From Treponema sp. (GTDB lineage Bacteria > Spirochaetota > Spirochaetia > Treponematales > Treponemataceae), in assembly GCA_024682655.1 (NCBI GenBank), contig JAIKYZ010000021.1, positions 1 to 34,368 of the forward strand: 34,368 nucleotides of DNA. Direction: 5' to 3'. Position 1 is the first letter of the stretch; every line of letters begins with the position of its first letter. Positions 24,460 to 32,279 of the stretch are shown piece after piece. Under the pieces are notes generated by a model. It was not told the DNA's origin, did not search any database, and worked only from the letters and a program-made list of their open reading frames with translations. The translations under genes were made by a program, and so were the position numbers.

Positions 24460-24990
24460 TTCTTAAGGGGACCTCCCCTTAAAAAAGAAGGGCTCCCCAT
24501 AAAAAAAAGAGCTCTCCCTTAAAAAGGAAGTGCTCTCATAAAAAAGAGCTCCTATAAAAAAAGAGCTCCTATAAAAAAAGAGTTCTCCTTAAAAAAAAGA
24601 GTTCTCCCACTAAAAAATCCTCTCCAGGTGGCAGCGCAGCGTCCCACCTCCCCGTGATTTAGGGTTCTTAGGGGTATCCCCTAAGCGCGTGCTGGGGGAA
24701 GGAGAGGGTTTGGGAGAGGAACCCCCCCGCTTGCGAGGTAGAGGGGGTGTCCTCTCCCAAGTAAAAAAAATAAAAAAAAGGACTTAGGCCTCCCTAAAAA
24801 AAAGGGATTTTAGGGTGACACCCTAAAAAAATAAAAGAGGTTCTTAGGGCCCACCCTAAAAAACATAAAAATAAAAAAGGTCTTAGGGTAACACCTTAAA
24901 AAAAAATAAAAGGGGTTCTTAGGGCCCCGCCCTAAAAAAAAATAAAAAATAAAGGGTCTTAGGGCAACGCCCTAAAAAAAAGGAGTCAAT
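24460..24990 (+). repeat. Array of short hairpins and A-rich spacers between kdgA and kdgK
   Basis: This 612-base gap has no gene. It holds about nine small hairpins separated by A runs. The clearest are at 24463-24482 (TTAAGGGG/CCCCTTAA), 24667-24685 (CTTAGGGG/CCCCTAAG), 24784-24797, 24810-24826, 24844-24859, 24883-24899, 24919-24935 and 24959-24975, mostly of the form TTAGGGNNNNNCCCTAA at spacings near 35-40 bases. Between 24495 and 24610 a shorter unit, roughly AAAAAAAGAGCTCCTAT, repeats about six times with a period near 20. The last hairpin is followed by an A run and AAGGAG, which serves as the kdgK ribosome site. Confidence 0.8.
24726..24759 (+). repeat. GC-rich direct repeat, copy 2
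   Basis: Second copy of the module at 24411-24446, starting CCCGCTTGCGAGGTAGAGGG and ending CCTCTCCCA. It differs at only a few positions and lies about 315 bases downstream of the first copy. Confidence 0.6.
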
Positions 24991-26010
24991 ATGAAAGTAG
25001 TCACATTCGGTGAACTTATGTTAAGACTGGAACCTGAAGGATATTTCCGCTTTGTTCAGGTTGATAAAATGACATCTACATTCGGAGGAGGAGAAGCCAA
25101 TGTTGCTGTTTCTCTTGCAAATTACGGATTGGATGCCTATTACGTTACAAAACTTCCAAAACATGAAATTGGACAGGCCGCAATCAACAGCCTGCGCCGT
25201 TATGGAGTTAATACAGAATATATAGTTCGCGGCGGCGACCGTGTAGGTATTTATTACAACGAACGTGGAGCTAGTCAGCGCGGATCAAAATGTATTTATG
25301 ACCGAGCAGGTTCTTCAATCGCAATGGCAAAAGCAGAAGATTTTGACTGGAAGTCAATTTTTAAGGACTGTAAATGGTTCCATCTTACAGGAATTACTCC
25401 TGCACTTGGTGGAAACATGGTTGAGATTTGTATAGAAGCTTGTAAGGCCGCAAAAGAAGCAGGTGCAACTGTAAGCTGTGACTTAAACTACAGAGGTAAA
25501 CTTTGGACTCGCGAAGAAGCCCGCAAAGCAATGACAGAAATCTGTAAATATGTTGATGTATGTATTTCTAATGAAGAGGATGCTAAAGACGTATTTGGAA
25601 TTGAAGCCGAAAATACTGATATCAACGGAGGAAAACTTAATAAAGAAGGTTATAAATCAGTTGCAAAACAGTTAGCCGATAAATTTGGTTTTAAGAAAGT
25701 TGCAATCACATTAAGAACTTCAATCAACGCAAATCGTAATAACTGGGCTGCCCTTCTTTATGATGGAAAAGACTATTGTTTCTCTAAAGAATATGAAATG
25801 TACATTGTAGACCGTGTTGGTGGTGGTGATAGTTTTGGTGGCGGATTAATTTATGCCCTTTTGAATGGTAAATCAACTCAGGAGGCTGTAGAATTTGCCG
25901 TTGCCGCTTCTTGTCTTAAACACACAATTGAAGGCGATTACAACATGGTAAGTGTAGATGAAGTAGAAAAACTTGCCGGTGGAAACGCTTCTGGCCGCAT
26001 TCAGCGCTAA
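24991..26010 (+). CDS. kdgK: 2-keto-3-deoxygluconate kinase (PfkB family)
   Basis: Phosphorylates KDG to KDPG with ATP. PfkB-family layout: N-terminal VVTFGELMLRL, the GGGEANVAVSLANYG sugar-binding block near residues 32-46, and the C-terminal signature DRVGGGDSFGGGLIYAL, with its catalytic Asp in GGGD, near 270. At 339 residues it is normal. The ATG has AAGGAG behind an A run contributed by the repeat array. Gene order makes KDG the likely substrate. A strong terminator carrying a REPIN-like insert follows. Confidence 0.93.
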   Translation: MKVVTFGELMLRLEPEGYFRFVQVDKMTSTFGGGEANVAVSLANYGLDAYYVTKLPKHEIGQAAINSLRRYGVNTEYIVRGGDRVGIYYNERGASQRGSKCIYDRAGSSIAMAKAEDFDWKSIFKDCKWFHLTGITPALGGNMVEICIEACKAAKEAGATVSCDLNYRGKLWTREEARKAMTEICKYVDVCISNEEDAKDVFGIEAENTDINGGKLNKEGYKSVAKQLADKFGFKKVAITLRTSINANRNNWAALLYDGKDYCFSKEYEMYIVDRVGGGDSFGGGLIYALLNGKSTQEAVEFAVAASCLKHTIEGDYNMVSVDEVEKLAGGNASGRIQR

Positions 26011-26031
26011 TTATTACTTTCAGTGTAAAAT

Positions 26032-26160
26032 AAAAAGGGGATGTCCAATAAGTAAATAATGCGGTGGTTGAGCTTGTCGAAACCACCACATATAGTGTAA
26101 ATGGTCATTTCGACAAGCTCAATGACCACAGTGCCAAATCTTATTGGACATCCCCTTTTT
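26032..26160. terminator. Long terminator stem with twin-hairpin insert in its loop
   Basis: The arms 26032-26052 and 26140-26160 are perfect 21-base complements and end in a T run (plus) and an A run, so they can terminate kdgK and the convergent DUF4097 operon. The 87-base loop is itself structured. Confidence 0.8.
26063..26128. repeat. REPIN-like pair of inverted hairpins
   Basis: The first hairpin has arms GGTGGTT (26063-26069) and AACCACC (26081-26087). The second has TGGTCATT (26102-26109) and AATGACCA (26121-26128). Their loops contain TTGAGCTTGTCGAAA and its exact complement TTTCGACAAGCTCAA, so the loops can kiss or the two units can pair as one long stem. This is the architecture of a REP doublet. 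Confidence 0.65.
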
Positions 26161-26192
26161 TTCTACAAGTTAATAATTTTTTCTAATAAGAA

Positions 26193-27089
26193 CTATTGAA
26201 TTTTTATAGATCCACTTATTGTACTTATTGAAATCTTAACCTTTCCATTTCCTTTTACAGAAGTACCGCTTTTCTTTCCGCTTGTATTATTCAAATTGTC
26301 TGTAAAAGATCCACTCATACTTTCGTAGTCTATTTTGTAATTAGAATCTTCTGGCAATTCCAAAATAACCGAACCACTTATGCTTTCAAATTTACTATTT
26401 GATTTTAATTGGCTTACATTTTTTACCTTTATGCTTCCAGAAACCGTTTCGCATTCAATAGCGTCAAAATTGCCCTCTGCATTAATGCTTCCACTTACAG
26501 TGTTGATATTTAAATCTAAAATTGTAGAGTCATAAATATTTACACTTCCGCTTACTGCTTCCAAATCCAAAGAATCCAGCTTTATTTCATTTATTTTTAC
26601 AGATCCACTTACTGCTTGTACATCCATACATCCAGAATAGTTTTCTGGAATTGTAAGAATAACCTTCCCCTTGGAATGGTAGTAAAAAGATTTTCTCCCT
26701 TTCTTTTTTTCTTCTAACATAAGCCTGTTATTCGAAAGAGAAAATTTACAGTATTTTTCTGCACCATCAATAAAATCAATATGAATTTTTGAATCATTTG
26801 ATTTTTTAATTTCAAGAGGAAGGGCTTTAATTTCAAGATCTATATTTTCAACCTGACTTACCTCAAAAACATTTTTTTCTGTAGCGGCCTGAAAATTACT
26901 ATCTTCGTAATCCCAGTCATCATAATCATCTTCAAATTCTTCTGGGTCAATTTCATTTTCAATCCGATGACCTAGTTTCTTTAAGGATTTAATTGAATTA
27001 TTACTTGCTTCAAATCCTCTTACCAATAGAAAAGTTAAAAATACAGCTATTACAATCCAAAGACTTGCTAAAATATAATTTTTTTTCAT
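26193..27089 (-). CDS. DUF4097-type beta-helix membrane-anchored protein
   Basis: A 298-residue protein with one N-terminal transmembrane helix (about residues 5-26), an acidic Asp/Glu/Tyr-rich linker, and a repetitive beta-strand region with seven SGS motifs about 20 residues apart (VSGSVKI, VSGSVNI, VSGSINA, VSGSIKV, ISGSVIL, MSGSFTD, ISGSIKI). This is the DUF4097 putative adhesin or auto-transporter-like fold. The ATG at 27089 is chosen: it lies one base after the stop of the upstream gene, GAGGA is eight bases before it, and the hydrophobic helix follows at once. The longer frame to 27152 is rejected. It is the third gene of the padR operon. Confidence 0.8.
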   Translation of the reverse strand: MKKNYILASLWIVIAVFLTFLLVRGFEASNNSIKSLKKLGHRIENEIDPEEFEDDYDDWDYEDSNFQAATEKNVFEVSQVENIDLEIKALPLEIKKSNDSKIHIDFIDGAEKYCKFSLSNNRLMLEEKKKGRKSFYYHSKGKVILTIPENYSGCMDVQAVSGSVKINEIKLDSLDLEAVSGSVNIYDSTILDLNINTVSGSINAEGNFDAIECETVSGSIKVKNVSQLKSNSKFESISGSVILELPEDSNYKIDYESMSGSFTDNLNNTSGKKSGTSVKGNGKVKISISTISGSIKIQ

Positions 27090-27090
27090 T

Positions 27091-27771
27091 TTAATTTTCC
27101 TCATCTTTTGCGCCAGAAAATAATAAAATTGCCTGCCAAACTGCACTTGCAATTAACCAGATAAGCCAGGAAATATGCCATGCCATTGTCCAGAAACTAA
27201 TTCCCAGGTAAATAATTGTAGTAATCATCCAGAAAAGTTTTGAAAGTGAATCCCAGTATTTTCCTTTTTTGCTTGAAGTATCAAATTCAGAAGAATCACT
27301 TTTTGTTATAAATGGCTCTACATCCTGAGGAACACTCATTTTTGTGTAGATTAAAAGTCCTGTTGCAATTGCAATACAAATCATCAAAAGTATAAAGCCT
27401 ATAATTCCGGCTTTATCTTCATTACCAAGACCAAAAATTGCAGCACTAGCTGGAAGGGCACAGAGTAAAATTGCTCCAAAAATATAAAGCATAACTGCAA
27501 TCGAGGTATTTCTTGCCTTTTTCTTACGGTAATCGTCAATTTTAGGCTTTAGTTCTCTTTCCGGGGCCAAAGAAATAAGTAATTCATCTATATCACCCAA
27601 ATCTCTTAAAGCTTCGGTGTAAGCCTGATTTTCAGATTTTCCTTCTGCTATGTGGGCTTCAAAATGTTCATTTAAATCAGCAAGAATTTCTTCTTTTAAT
27701 TCTGTTGCCTTTCTGCTTCTTGGAAGGTCATTAAAAAGAACATCTACATAATTTTTAATTTTACTGTTCAT
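27091..27771 (-). CDS. HAAS/DUF1700-type membrane protein
   Basis: A 226-residue protein with an N-terminal helical HAAS domain (LPRSRKATELKEEILADL..., YTEALRDLGDIDELL, residues 13-70) and a C-terminal part with about four transmembrane helices. Such proteins are typically encoded next to PadR regulators and DUF4097 proteins and are thought to act in membrane signalling. The ATG at 27771 has AGGAG six bases upstream; an earlier ATG at 27792 overlaps the ribosome site and is rejected. Confidence 0.8.
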   Translation of the reverse strand: MNSKIKNYVDVLFNDLPRSRKATELKEEILADLNEHFEAHIAEGKSENQAYTEALRDLGDIDELLISLAPERELKPKIDDYRKKKARNTSIAVMLYIFGAILLCALPASAAIFGLGNEDKAGIIGFILLMICIAIATGLLIYTKMSVPQDVEPFITKSDSSEFDTSSKKGKYWDSLSKLFWMITTIIYLGISFWTMAWHISWLIWLIASAVWQAILLFSGAKDEEN

Positions 27772-27805
27772 AAATATCTCCTTTTTAAACATATTTATTT
27801 AATTT

Positions 27806-28132
27806 TTATGATTTTAATAATTTTTCAACCAGAGATTGTATTCTTTCCCAATCTGCCTGATTTTCTTTATAAAAAATTTTGCCTTTTTCGGTAATGGAAT
27901 AGTACCGTCTTCTTGCTCCAGAATTTTCGTCTCCCCAATAAGAAGTAATCAGTTCTTTATCTTCCAGTCTTCTAAAGGATGTATACAAAGTTGCTTCCTT
28001 TAGTTCAAAGTCATTGCTGCTGATTTCACTAATTTTCTTATTAATCTGATATCCATAACTATCAGCTTGAGCCAATTGAGCAAGGATTATTGTATCGGTT
28101 AAGCCTCTCAGAATTTCTGAAAAGTTTAGCAT
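27806..28132 (-). CDS. PadR-family transcriptional regulator
   Basis: A 108-residue winged-helix repressor of the PadR type. The DNA-binding domain is at residues 10-85, with LAQADSYGYQINKKI, LKEATLYTSFRRLEDKELI and the wing RRRYYSITEKGK; a short C-terminal dimerisation helix follows. It is the first gene of the operon with the HAAS and DUF4097 proteins, which it probably autoregulates through an inverted repeat between its own -35 and -10. AAGGAGG gives a strong ribosome site. The effector is unknown. Confidence 0.92.
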   Translation of the reverse strand: MLNFSEILRGLTDTIILAQLAQADSYGYQINKKISEISSNDFELKEATLYTSFRRLEDKELITSYWGDENSGARRRYYSITEKGKIFYKENQADWERIQSLVEKLLKS

Positions 28133-28161
28133 TTTTACCTCCTTGTTATATCTTTATGAAT

Positions 28162-28190
28162 AGAATACATAGGTAGATGAGGTATGTCAA
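28162..28190 (-). promoter_or_regulatory. padR promoter with nested inverted-repeat operator
   Basis: On the minus strand, TTGACA (28190-28185), a 17-base spacer and TATTCT (28167-28162). The inverted repeat ACATA-N11-TATGT spans 28167-28187 and fills the spacer exactly, which is where a PadR autorepressor would bind. Confidence 0.6.
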
Positions 28191-28249
28191 GTTAAAAAAG
28201 TTAACTTATGAAAGAATTATTATAACTACTATTTATAAACACAAATTCT

Positions 28250-28277
28250 TTTACATTTGAAAAATATGATGTATAAT
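28250..28277 (+). promoter_or_regulatory. Promoter of cheR, leaderless type
   Basis: TTTACA, a 16-base spacer and a perfect TATAAT that ends seven bases before the cheR ATG at 28285. There is no ribosome site. Confidence 0.6.
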
Positions 28278-28284
28278 TTCGAAT

Positions 28285-29109
28285 ATGTTAGAAATACTTA
28301 ACGATGCAGATTATGAGCTTTTTCGCAAAGTGATTTATGATGAGAGTGGAATCACTTTTTCTGCAACAAACAGATCAATTCTCGACAGTCGGATAAAAGA
28401 GTTGCTTCATAAGAAAAATCTAACAACTCCTGGTGATTATTATGCTTTAGTCAGAAAGGATCCTGAAGAAATGAAAGAAATGTTGGATTCAGTTACAACA
28501 AATCTTACCCGTTTCTTTAGAAATCAGCCTCATTTTGACGCGTTTATACATTACATAATTCCAAAAGTTGTAGAATATAAAAAACTTCATGGAAGTGATC
28601 GTACAATTCGCATTTGGAGTGCTGGTTGTTCTACTGGAGAAGAACCTTACACAATCGCAATGATTATGAAGGAAATTTGTCCAATAGGATTTGATTTTAA
28701 GATTACAGCATCTGATATTTCCCTTAAGTCTTTGATGACTGCCCAGCAGGGTTTTTATGGAGATTCCAGAGTAGATGGAATTCCGGCTAATTACCTGCAG
28801 AAGTATTTTACTAAGGTAGATGGCGGTTATCAGATTAAGAAAGAAGTCAGCGATACAATTCATTTTGACTACCACAATCTTAAAAATGATTCTGGTGCAA
28901 GAAATTTGGATGTTGTCTTCTGTAGAAACGTTTTAATTTATTTTGATGAACCAGCTCAGCTGGCAGTAATTAATCGTTTCTGGAATTCTATGGCAGCAAA
29001 ATCATATTTATTCATTGGCCATTCTGAATCTTTATTTGGAATGAAGACACAATTTGAATTCTTAAAGACTGATTGGGCTTGTTTGTATAGTAAAAATCTT
29101 GACAAATAA
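28285..29109 (+). CDS. cheR: Chemotaxis protein methyltransferase CheR
   Basis: Methylates glutamates of chemoreceptors using S-adenosylmethionine, working against CheB. The N-terminal helical domain is followed by the methyltransferase domain with TNLTRFFRNQPHF near residues 71-83, the SAM-binding IWSAGCSTGEEPYTIAM near 110-126 and DVVFCRNVLIYFD near 210. At 274 residues it is full length. It is followed 39 bases later by cheB, so the two probably form an operon. Its promoter lies so close to the ATG that the message is probably leaderless. Confidence 0.95.
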   Translation: MLEILNDADYELFRKVIYDESGITFSATNRSILDSRIKELLHKKNLTTPGDYYALVRKDPEEMKEMLDSVTTNLTRFFRNQPHFDAFIHYIIPKVVEYKKLHGSDRTIRIWSAGCSTGEEPYTIAMIMKEICPIGFDFKITASDISLKSLMTAQQGFYGDSRVDGIPANYLQKYFTKVDGGYQIKKEVSDTIHFDYHNLKNDSGARNLDVVFCRNVLIYFDEPAQLAVINRFWNSMAAKSYLFIGHSESLFGMKTQFEFLKTDWACLYSKNLDK

Positions 29110-29148
29110 TTTATTTCTCAAAATATTTTAAATGAGTGAGGCTTATTT

Positions 29149-30351
29149 ATGGATGATATTTCAGTATTAATCTGCGATGACTCCGCTTTGATGCGAAATT
29201 TAATCGGAAGAATTGTTGATGAGACTACAGGATTAAAAGTTGTAGGAAAAGCCCAGAATGGACAGGATCTTCTTGATAAAATTCCTGAATTAAAACCTGA
29301 TGTAATTTTACTTGATATAGAAATGCCTGTTATGACAGGTGTAGAATTTTTAAAGGAAAGAAAAGCAAGAAAAATTGATGTTCCTGTAATTGTTCTTTCG
29401 AGTGTTGCAACCGAAGGTGCTGCTGTAACTATGCAGTGTCTTGAATTAGGTGCCTCAGATTTTATTACAAAACCGGGCGGATCTTCTGTTACCCTTAAAA
29501 TTTCAGACGTTTCTAATGAAATTATTGACTATATTGCTTCTTATGGTGGTTCTTATGCTTCTGCCAGAGGAAAGCAGATTCCTGAACCAAGTTTCTTTGA
29601 TCGCCAGATTAAACTTAAAGAAGCTGAAAGATTTGTAATTCAGAAAAAAGGTGAAGAAGGGGCTAAAAAATTCACAATTAGTCAGGAAGATTTTGCAGGT
29701 TCTTCTTTATGGTCAGCTCCAAAGAAAAAGGAACCAACTGTAATTACTCCTGTTCGTGAACCAGGTAAAATTGAACTTATTGCTATTGGTATTTCAACCG
29801 GTGGACCAAATGCTCTTAGAGATGTCTTTAAGATGATTGATCCAAGATTGAAGCAGCCAGTTTTAGTAGTTCAGCACATGCCTGCTGGTTTTACCGCTGA
29901 ATTTGCCGAAAGTTTAAATAGAATTTGTCCTTTGACCGTAACCGAAGCTAAAGATGGTGAACCAATTCTTGATTCACATGTTTATATTGCTCCTGGTGGT
30001 AGTCATATGGCTGTTGAACATCGACCTTTGGGAGATTTTATTAAAATTACTAATGAAGATCCACGTAACGGACACAGACCTTCTGTTGATGTTTTATTTG
30101 AATCTGTTGCAAAGGTTTATAAAAATCATGCTTTAGGTGTAATTATGACTGGTATGGGCCGTGATGGTGCTGCTGAACTTGCAAATATGCGTAAGGAAGG
30201 GGCTTGGACATTAGGTCAGGATCAGGCTTCAAGTATTGTTTACGGTATGCCAAAAGTTGGATTTGAAATGGGTGGTGTTCAAAAACAGGTTCCACTTATG
30301 AAGATGGCAGATGAGATTTCGGCACTGGCTAGAACTCATTTGAACGCTTAA
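29149..30351 (+). CDS. cheB: Chemotaxis response regulator protein-glutamate methylesterase CheB
   Basis: Removes methyl groups from, or deamidates, chemoreceptors when phosphorylated. The receiver domain (residues 1-125) has the acidic pair D10/D11, phosphoacceptor D56 in LLDIEMP and K108 in ITKPGG. An 80-residue linker leads to the esterase domain, with the catalytic triad Ser216 (GISTGGP), His243 (VQHMPAGF) and Asp339 (GMGRDGA). At 400 residues it is a little long because of the linker. A stem at 30395-30426, inside the end of the convergent gene, may terminate it. Confidence 0.95.
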   Translation: MDDISVLICDDSALMRNLIGRIVDETTGLKVVGKAQNGQDLLDKIPELKPDVILLDIEMPVMTGVEFLKERKARKIDVPVIVLSSVATEGAAVTMQCLELGASDFITKPGGSSVTLKISDVSNEIIDYIASYGGSYASARGKQIPEPSFFDRQIKLKEAERFVIQKKGEEGAKKFTISQEDFAGSSLWSAPKKKEPTVITPVREPGKIELIAIGISTGGPNALRDVFKMIDPRLKQPVLVVQHMPAGFTAEFAESLNRICPLTVTEAKDGEPILDSHVYIAPGGSHMAVEHRPLGDFIKITNEDPRNGHRPSVDVLFESVAKVYKNHALGVIMTGMGRDGAAELANMRKEGAWTLGQDQASSIVYGMPKVGFEMGGVQKQVPLMKMADEISALARTHLNA

Positions 30352-30371
30352 AATAAACTTTTACCAATAAA

Positions 30372-30707
30372 TTAATTATTTGATTTATTTTCAAAAACAC
30401 GAATCTTCATCAGAGGGTTCGTGTTTCTTGTTTTAACAAAGATTATTATTAGAGGAATTAAAAATCCAAGCAGACTTATCAAAAATTTAAATACTTCCGG
30501 GGCATTTTCTTTTTTTAATAATTGCCAGAGCGGGTTAGCAATAAAAAATCCTGCAAAGGCTCCCAAAATTGGTGCAATAAAGCAAAAAATGTGAAGAAGC
30601 CTCTGTAATGGTGATCTGTGATAATCTTCTTCAAATTTGAGATTCTTTAGTTCTTGGAAAATCTTATTATTTATTATTTTTTGATTTGCTTTATTTTCTC
30701 TTCGCAT
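30372..30707 (-). CDS. Two-helix membrane protein of unknown function
   Basis: A 111-residue protein with a basic N-terminus and two predicted transmembrane helices (about residues 37-58 and 74-93). No family recognised. It starts within the last 34 bases of the TPR gene in another frame, with AAAGGTG eight bases before the ATG, so translation is probably coupled. Its 3' end contains an inverted repeat (AAACACGAA at 30395-30403, complement 30418-30426) that may terminate the convergent cheB. Confidence 0.65.
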   Translation of the reverse strand: MRRENKANQKIINNKIFQELKNLKFEEDYHRSPLQRLLHIFCFIAPILGAFAGFFIANPLWQLLKKENAPEVFKFLISLLGFLIPLIIIFVKTRNTNPLMKIRVFENKSNN

Positions 30708-31192
30708 TCTATTTCACCTTTGTGATTGCCCAAAGTATTGTAAGCATCCTTTAAATTATAGAGGGCATCCAGATAGTATGGATTAAAAAATACTGCGTGT
30801 TCAAAAAAGTCAGTTGCCTTTTCATAATTTTCTGCCTGAAATTCAACTACCCCTAGAAGGTTCCAGAAGTGAGCGGCACTTGGAGTTGAATCTAAAACTT
30901 CGATACAAATTGACCTTACCTTTTCAGGTTTTTCCAGTGTAAGGTAAAGAGTTGCCAGTGTTTCTTTTACATCCTGATTATCTGGAGAATAATTTGCTGC
31001 AATTTCAAGACTTTCACAGGCTTCCTTTAATTTTCCACAATCTCTGTAAGTTAATCCCAGATTATACCAGAGTAAATAATTATCTTTATCTAAAGTAATG
31101 GCTCTTTTAAAACAAGCTATTGCTTCTGTAAAAGAACCATCGGAGGCAAACATAATTGCCTGGTTGTTTAATCTATCTGCTCTTTCCTGCAT
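30674..31192 (-). CDS. Tetratricopeptide-repeat protein
   Basis: A 172-residue protein made of about four TPR units: ADRLNNQAIMFASDGSFTEA, then NYLLWYNLGLTYRDCGKL, then DNQDVKETLATLYLTLEKPE, then AHFWNLLGVVEFQAENYEKA and a final YYLDALYNLKDAYNTLGNH. TPRs mediate protein-protein contacts; no catalytic domain or signal peptide is seen. It overlaps the polyprenyl synthetase by 25 bases and uses a GGAGGA ribosome site inside that gene. Confidence 0.85.
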   Translation of the reverse strand: MQERADRLNNQAIMFASDGSFTEAIACFKRAITLDKDNYLLWYNLGLTYRDCGKLKEACESLEIAANYSPDNQDVKETLATLYLTLEKPEKVRSICIEVLDSTPSAAHFWNLLGVVEFQAENYEKATDFFEHAVFFNPYYLDALYNLKDAYNTLGNHKGEIECEEKIKQIKK

Positions 31193-32241
31193 TTATATTC
31201 CTCCGGTATCATAGATTCAAAGAGTTCCCTTATTAATTCTGAATCTAATTTTTTGCAATTATCTTCAATCAAAGAGATACCCATATTTGCGGCTTCTTTA
31301 ATGCTGTTTGAACTTTCCAATAGCTGAATACATTCTTCTACGGCTGTAGATTCAATGCCTTCTTTAGAAGCCTTTTCCATTAATATAGCGATTTTTTCTC
31401 TATCAGCAAAATTTTTTTCTGCATGAAGTAAAACAGGAAGACTCTTTTTTCCTTCAACTATATCATCTCCACGTTTTTTACCTTTATTTCCACTTGTAAG
31501 ATTGATTACATCATCAATTATCTGAAAGCCTATTCCAATATTGGCTGCTATTTCTCCAATTTCCAGGGCTTTTTCTTCTTTCATTCCCCCTGCAAGGCTT
31601 CCAATTAAGGCAGAAAGGCAGGCTAAAGTACCTGTTTTATTTCTTACCATAGCTTTATATTCATCAAGGCTTGGGAAAATCTCTGGATTCCTGTGCCAGT
31701 AAATATCCATTGCCTGACCTAAATGTAATTTTCTTAATTCCTTTGTATAGGTTTGATATAGAGTTATTTTTAAGGCATCTGGAATATCTGACTGATTTAT
31801 ACATACTCCGGCCTGAAAATATAGCCAGGAAGCGGCATTTAGGGCTGTATCAAGGCCATAAGTAATGTAGGCTGAAGGTTTTCCCCTCCTTAAATCAGCG
31901 GAGTCTTCTATGTCATCGTGTATTAAACTGGCAGTATGCACAAATTCTACAAGAGGTGTTAATGAGTAAGCTTTTTCCAGACTTAATTTACTTGCAGGAT
32001 TTTCTTTTGCCGCCTTTTGATAGGTGAGTATTAAAAGCAAAGGTCGCCAGCGTTTTCCTCCAAGGGAGATTAAATTGTGATTTGGTTCTATTAATTTTTC
32101 AAGATATTGGGTATTTATAGCTTCAGGTAATTTTCCAAAGGATTGAAATATCCAATTGTCGCCTTCTTTTAAGGGGAAGGGCAGGGCTTTACCGATAGAT
32201 TCTTCTATCTTATCCAGGATTGATGCAAATTCTTCTTTCAT
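31168..32241 (-). CDS. Polyprenyl (isoprenyl diphosphate) synthetase
   Basis: Trans-isoprenyl diphosphate synthase that chains isopentenyl units to allylic diphosphates, for quinone or carrier lipid. GGKRWRP at residues 61-67 and the first Asp-rich motif LIHDDIEDSADLRRG near 107-120 are intact. The second Asp-rich motif reads IIDDVIN, with Asn in place of the last Asp. The C-terminal KKRGDDIVEGKKSLPVL loop is typical. The length of 357 residues is at the upper end. Product chain length cannot be predicted with confidence. It heads a three-gene overlapping run and has a leaderless-type promoter. Confidence 0.9.
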   Translation of the reverse strand: MKEEFASILDKIEESIGKALPFPLKEGDNWIFQSFGKLPEAINTQYLEKLIEPNHNLISLGGKRWRPLLLILTYQKAAKENPASKLSLEKAYSLTPLVEFVHTASLIHDDIEDSADLRRGKPSAYITYGLDTALNAASWLYFQAGVCINQSDIPDALKITLYQTYTKELRKLHLGQAMDIYWHRNPEIFPSLDEYKAMVRNKTGTLACLSALIGSLAGGMKEEKALEIGEIAANIGIGFQIIDDVINLTSGNKGKKRGDDIVEGKKSLPVLLHAEKNFADREKIAILMEKASKEGIESTAVEECIQLLESSNSIKEAANMGISLIEDNCKKLDSELIRELFESMIPEEYKCRKEQID

Positions 32242-32248
32242 ATTTATA

Positions 32249-32277
32249 AGTATAGTAAAGATTTATAAAAATAACAA
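32249..32277 (-). promoter_or_regulatory. Promoter of the polyprenyl synthetase operon, leaderless type
   Basis: On the minus strand, TTGTTA (32277-32272), a 17-base spacer and TATACT (32254-32249) are followed by seven bases and the ATG at 32241. There is no ribosome site. Confidence 0.6.
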
Positions 32278-32279
32278 AT

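Noticed and set aside
24480..24990. Possible CRISPR array
   Set aside because: The units vary in length, are hairpins separated by A runs rather than constant repeats with unique spacers, and no cas gene is present.
24379..24990. Possible riboswitch leader for kdgK
   Set aside because: No known aptamer consensus was recognised; the simple tandem hairpins explain the structure better.
27090..27152. Longer N-terminus for the DUF4097 protein
   Set aside because: It overlaps the upstream HAAS gene and places 21 unlikely residues before the membrane helix; ATG 27089 has GAGGA at good spacing.
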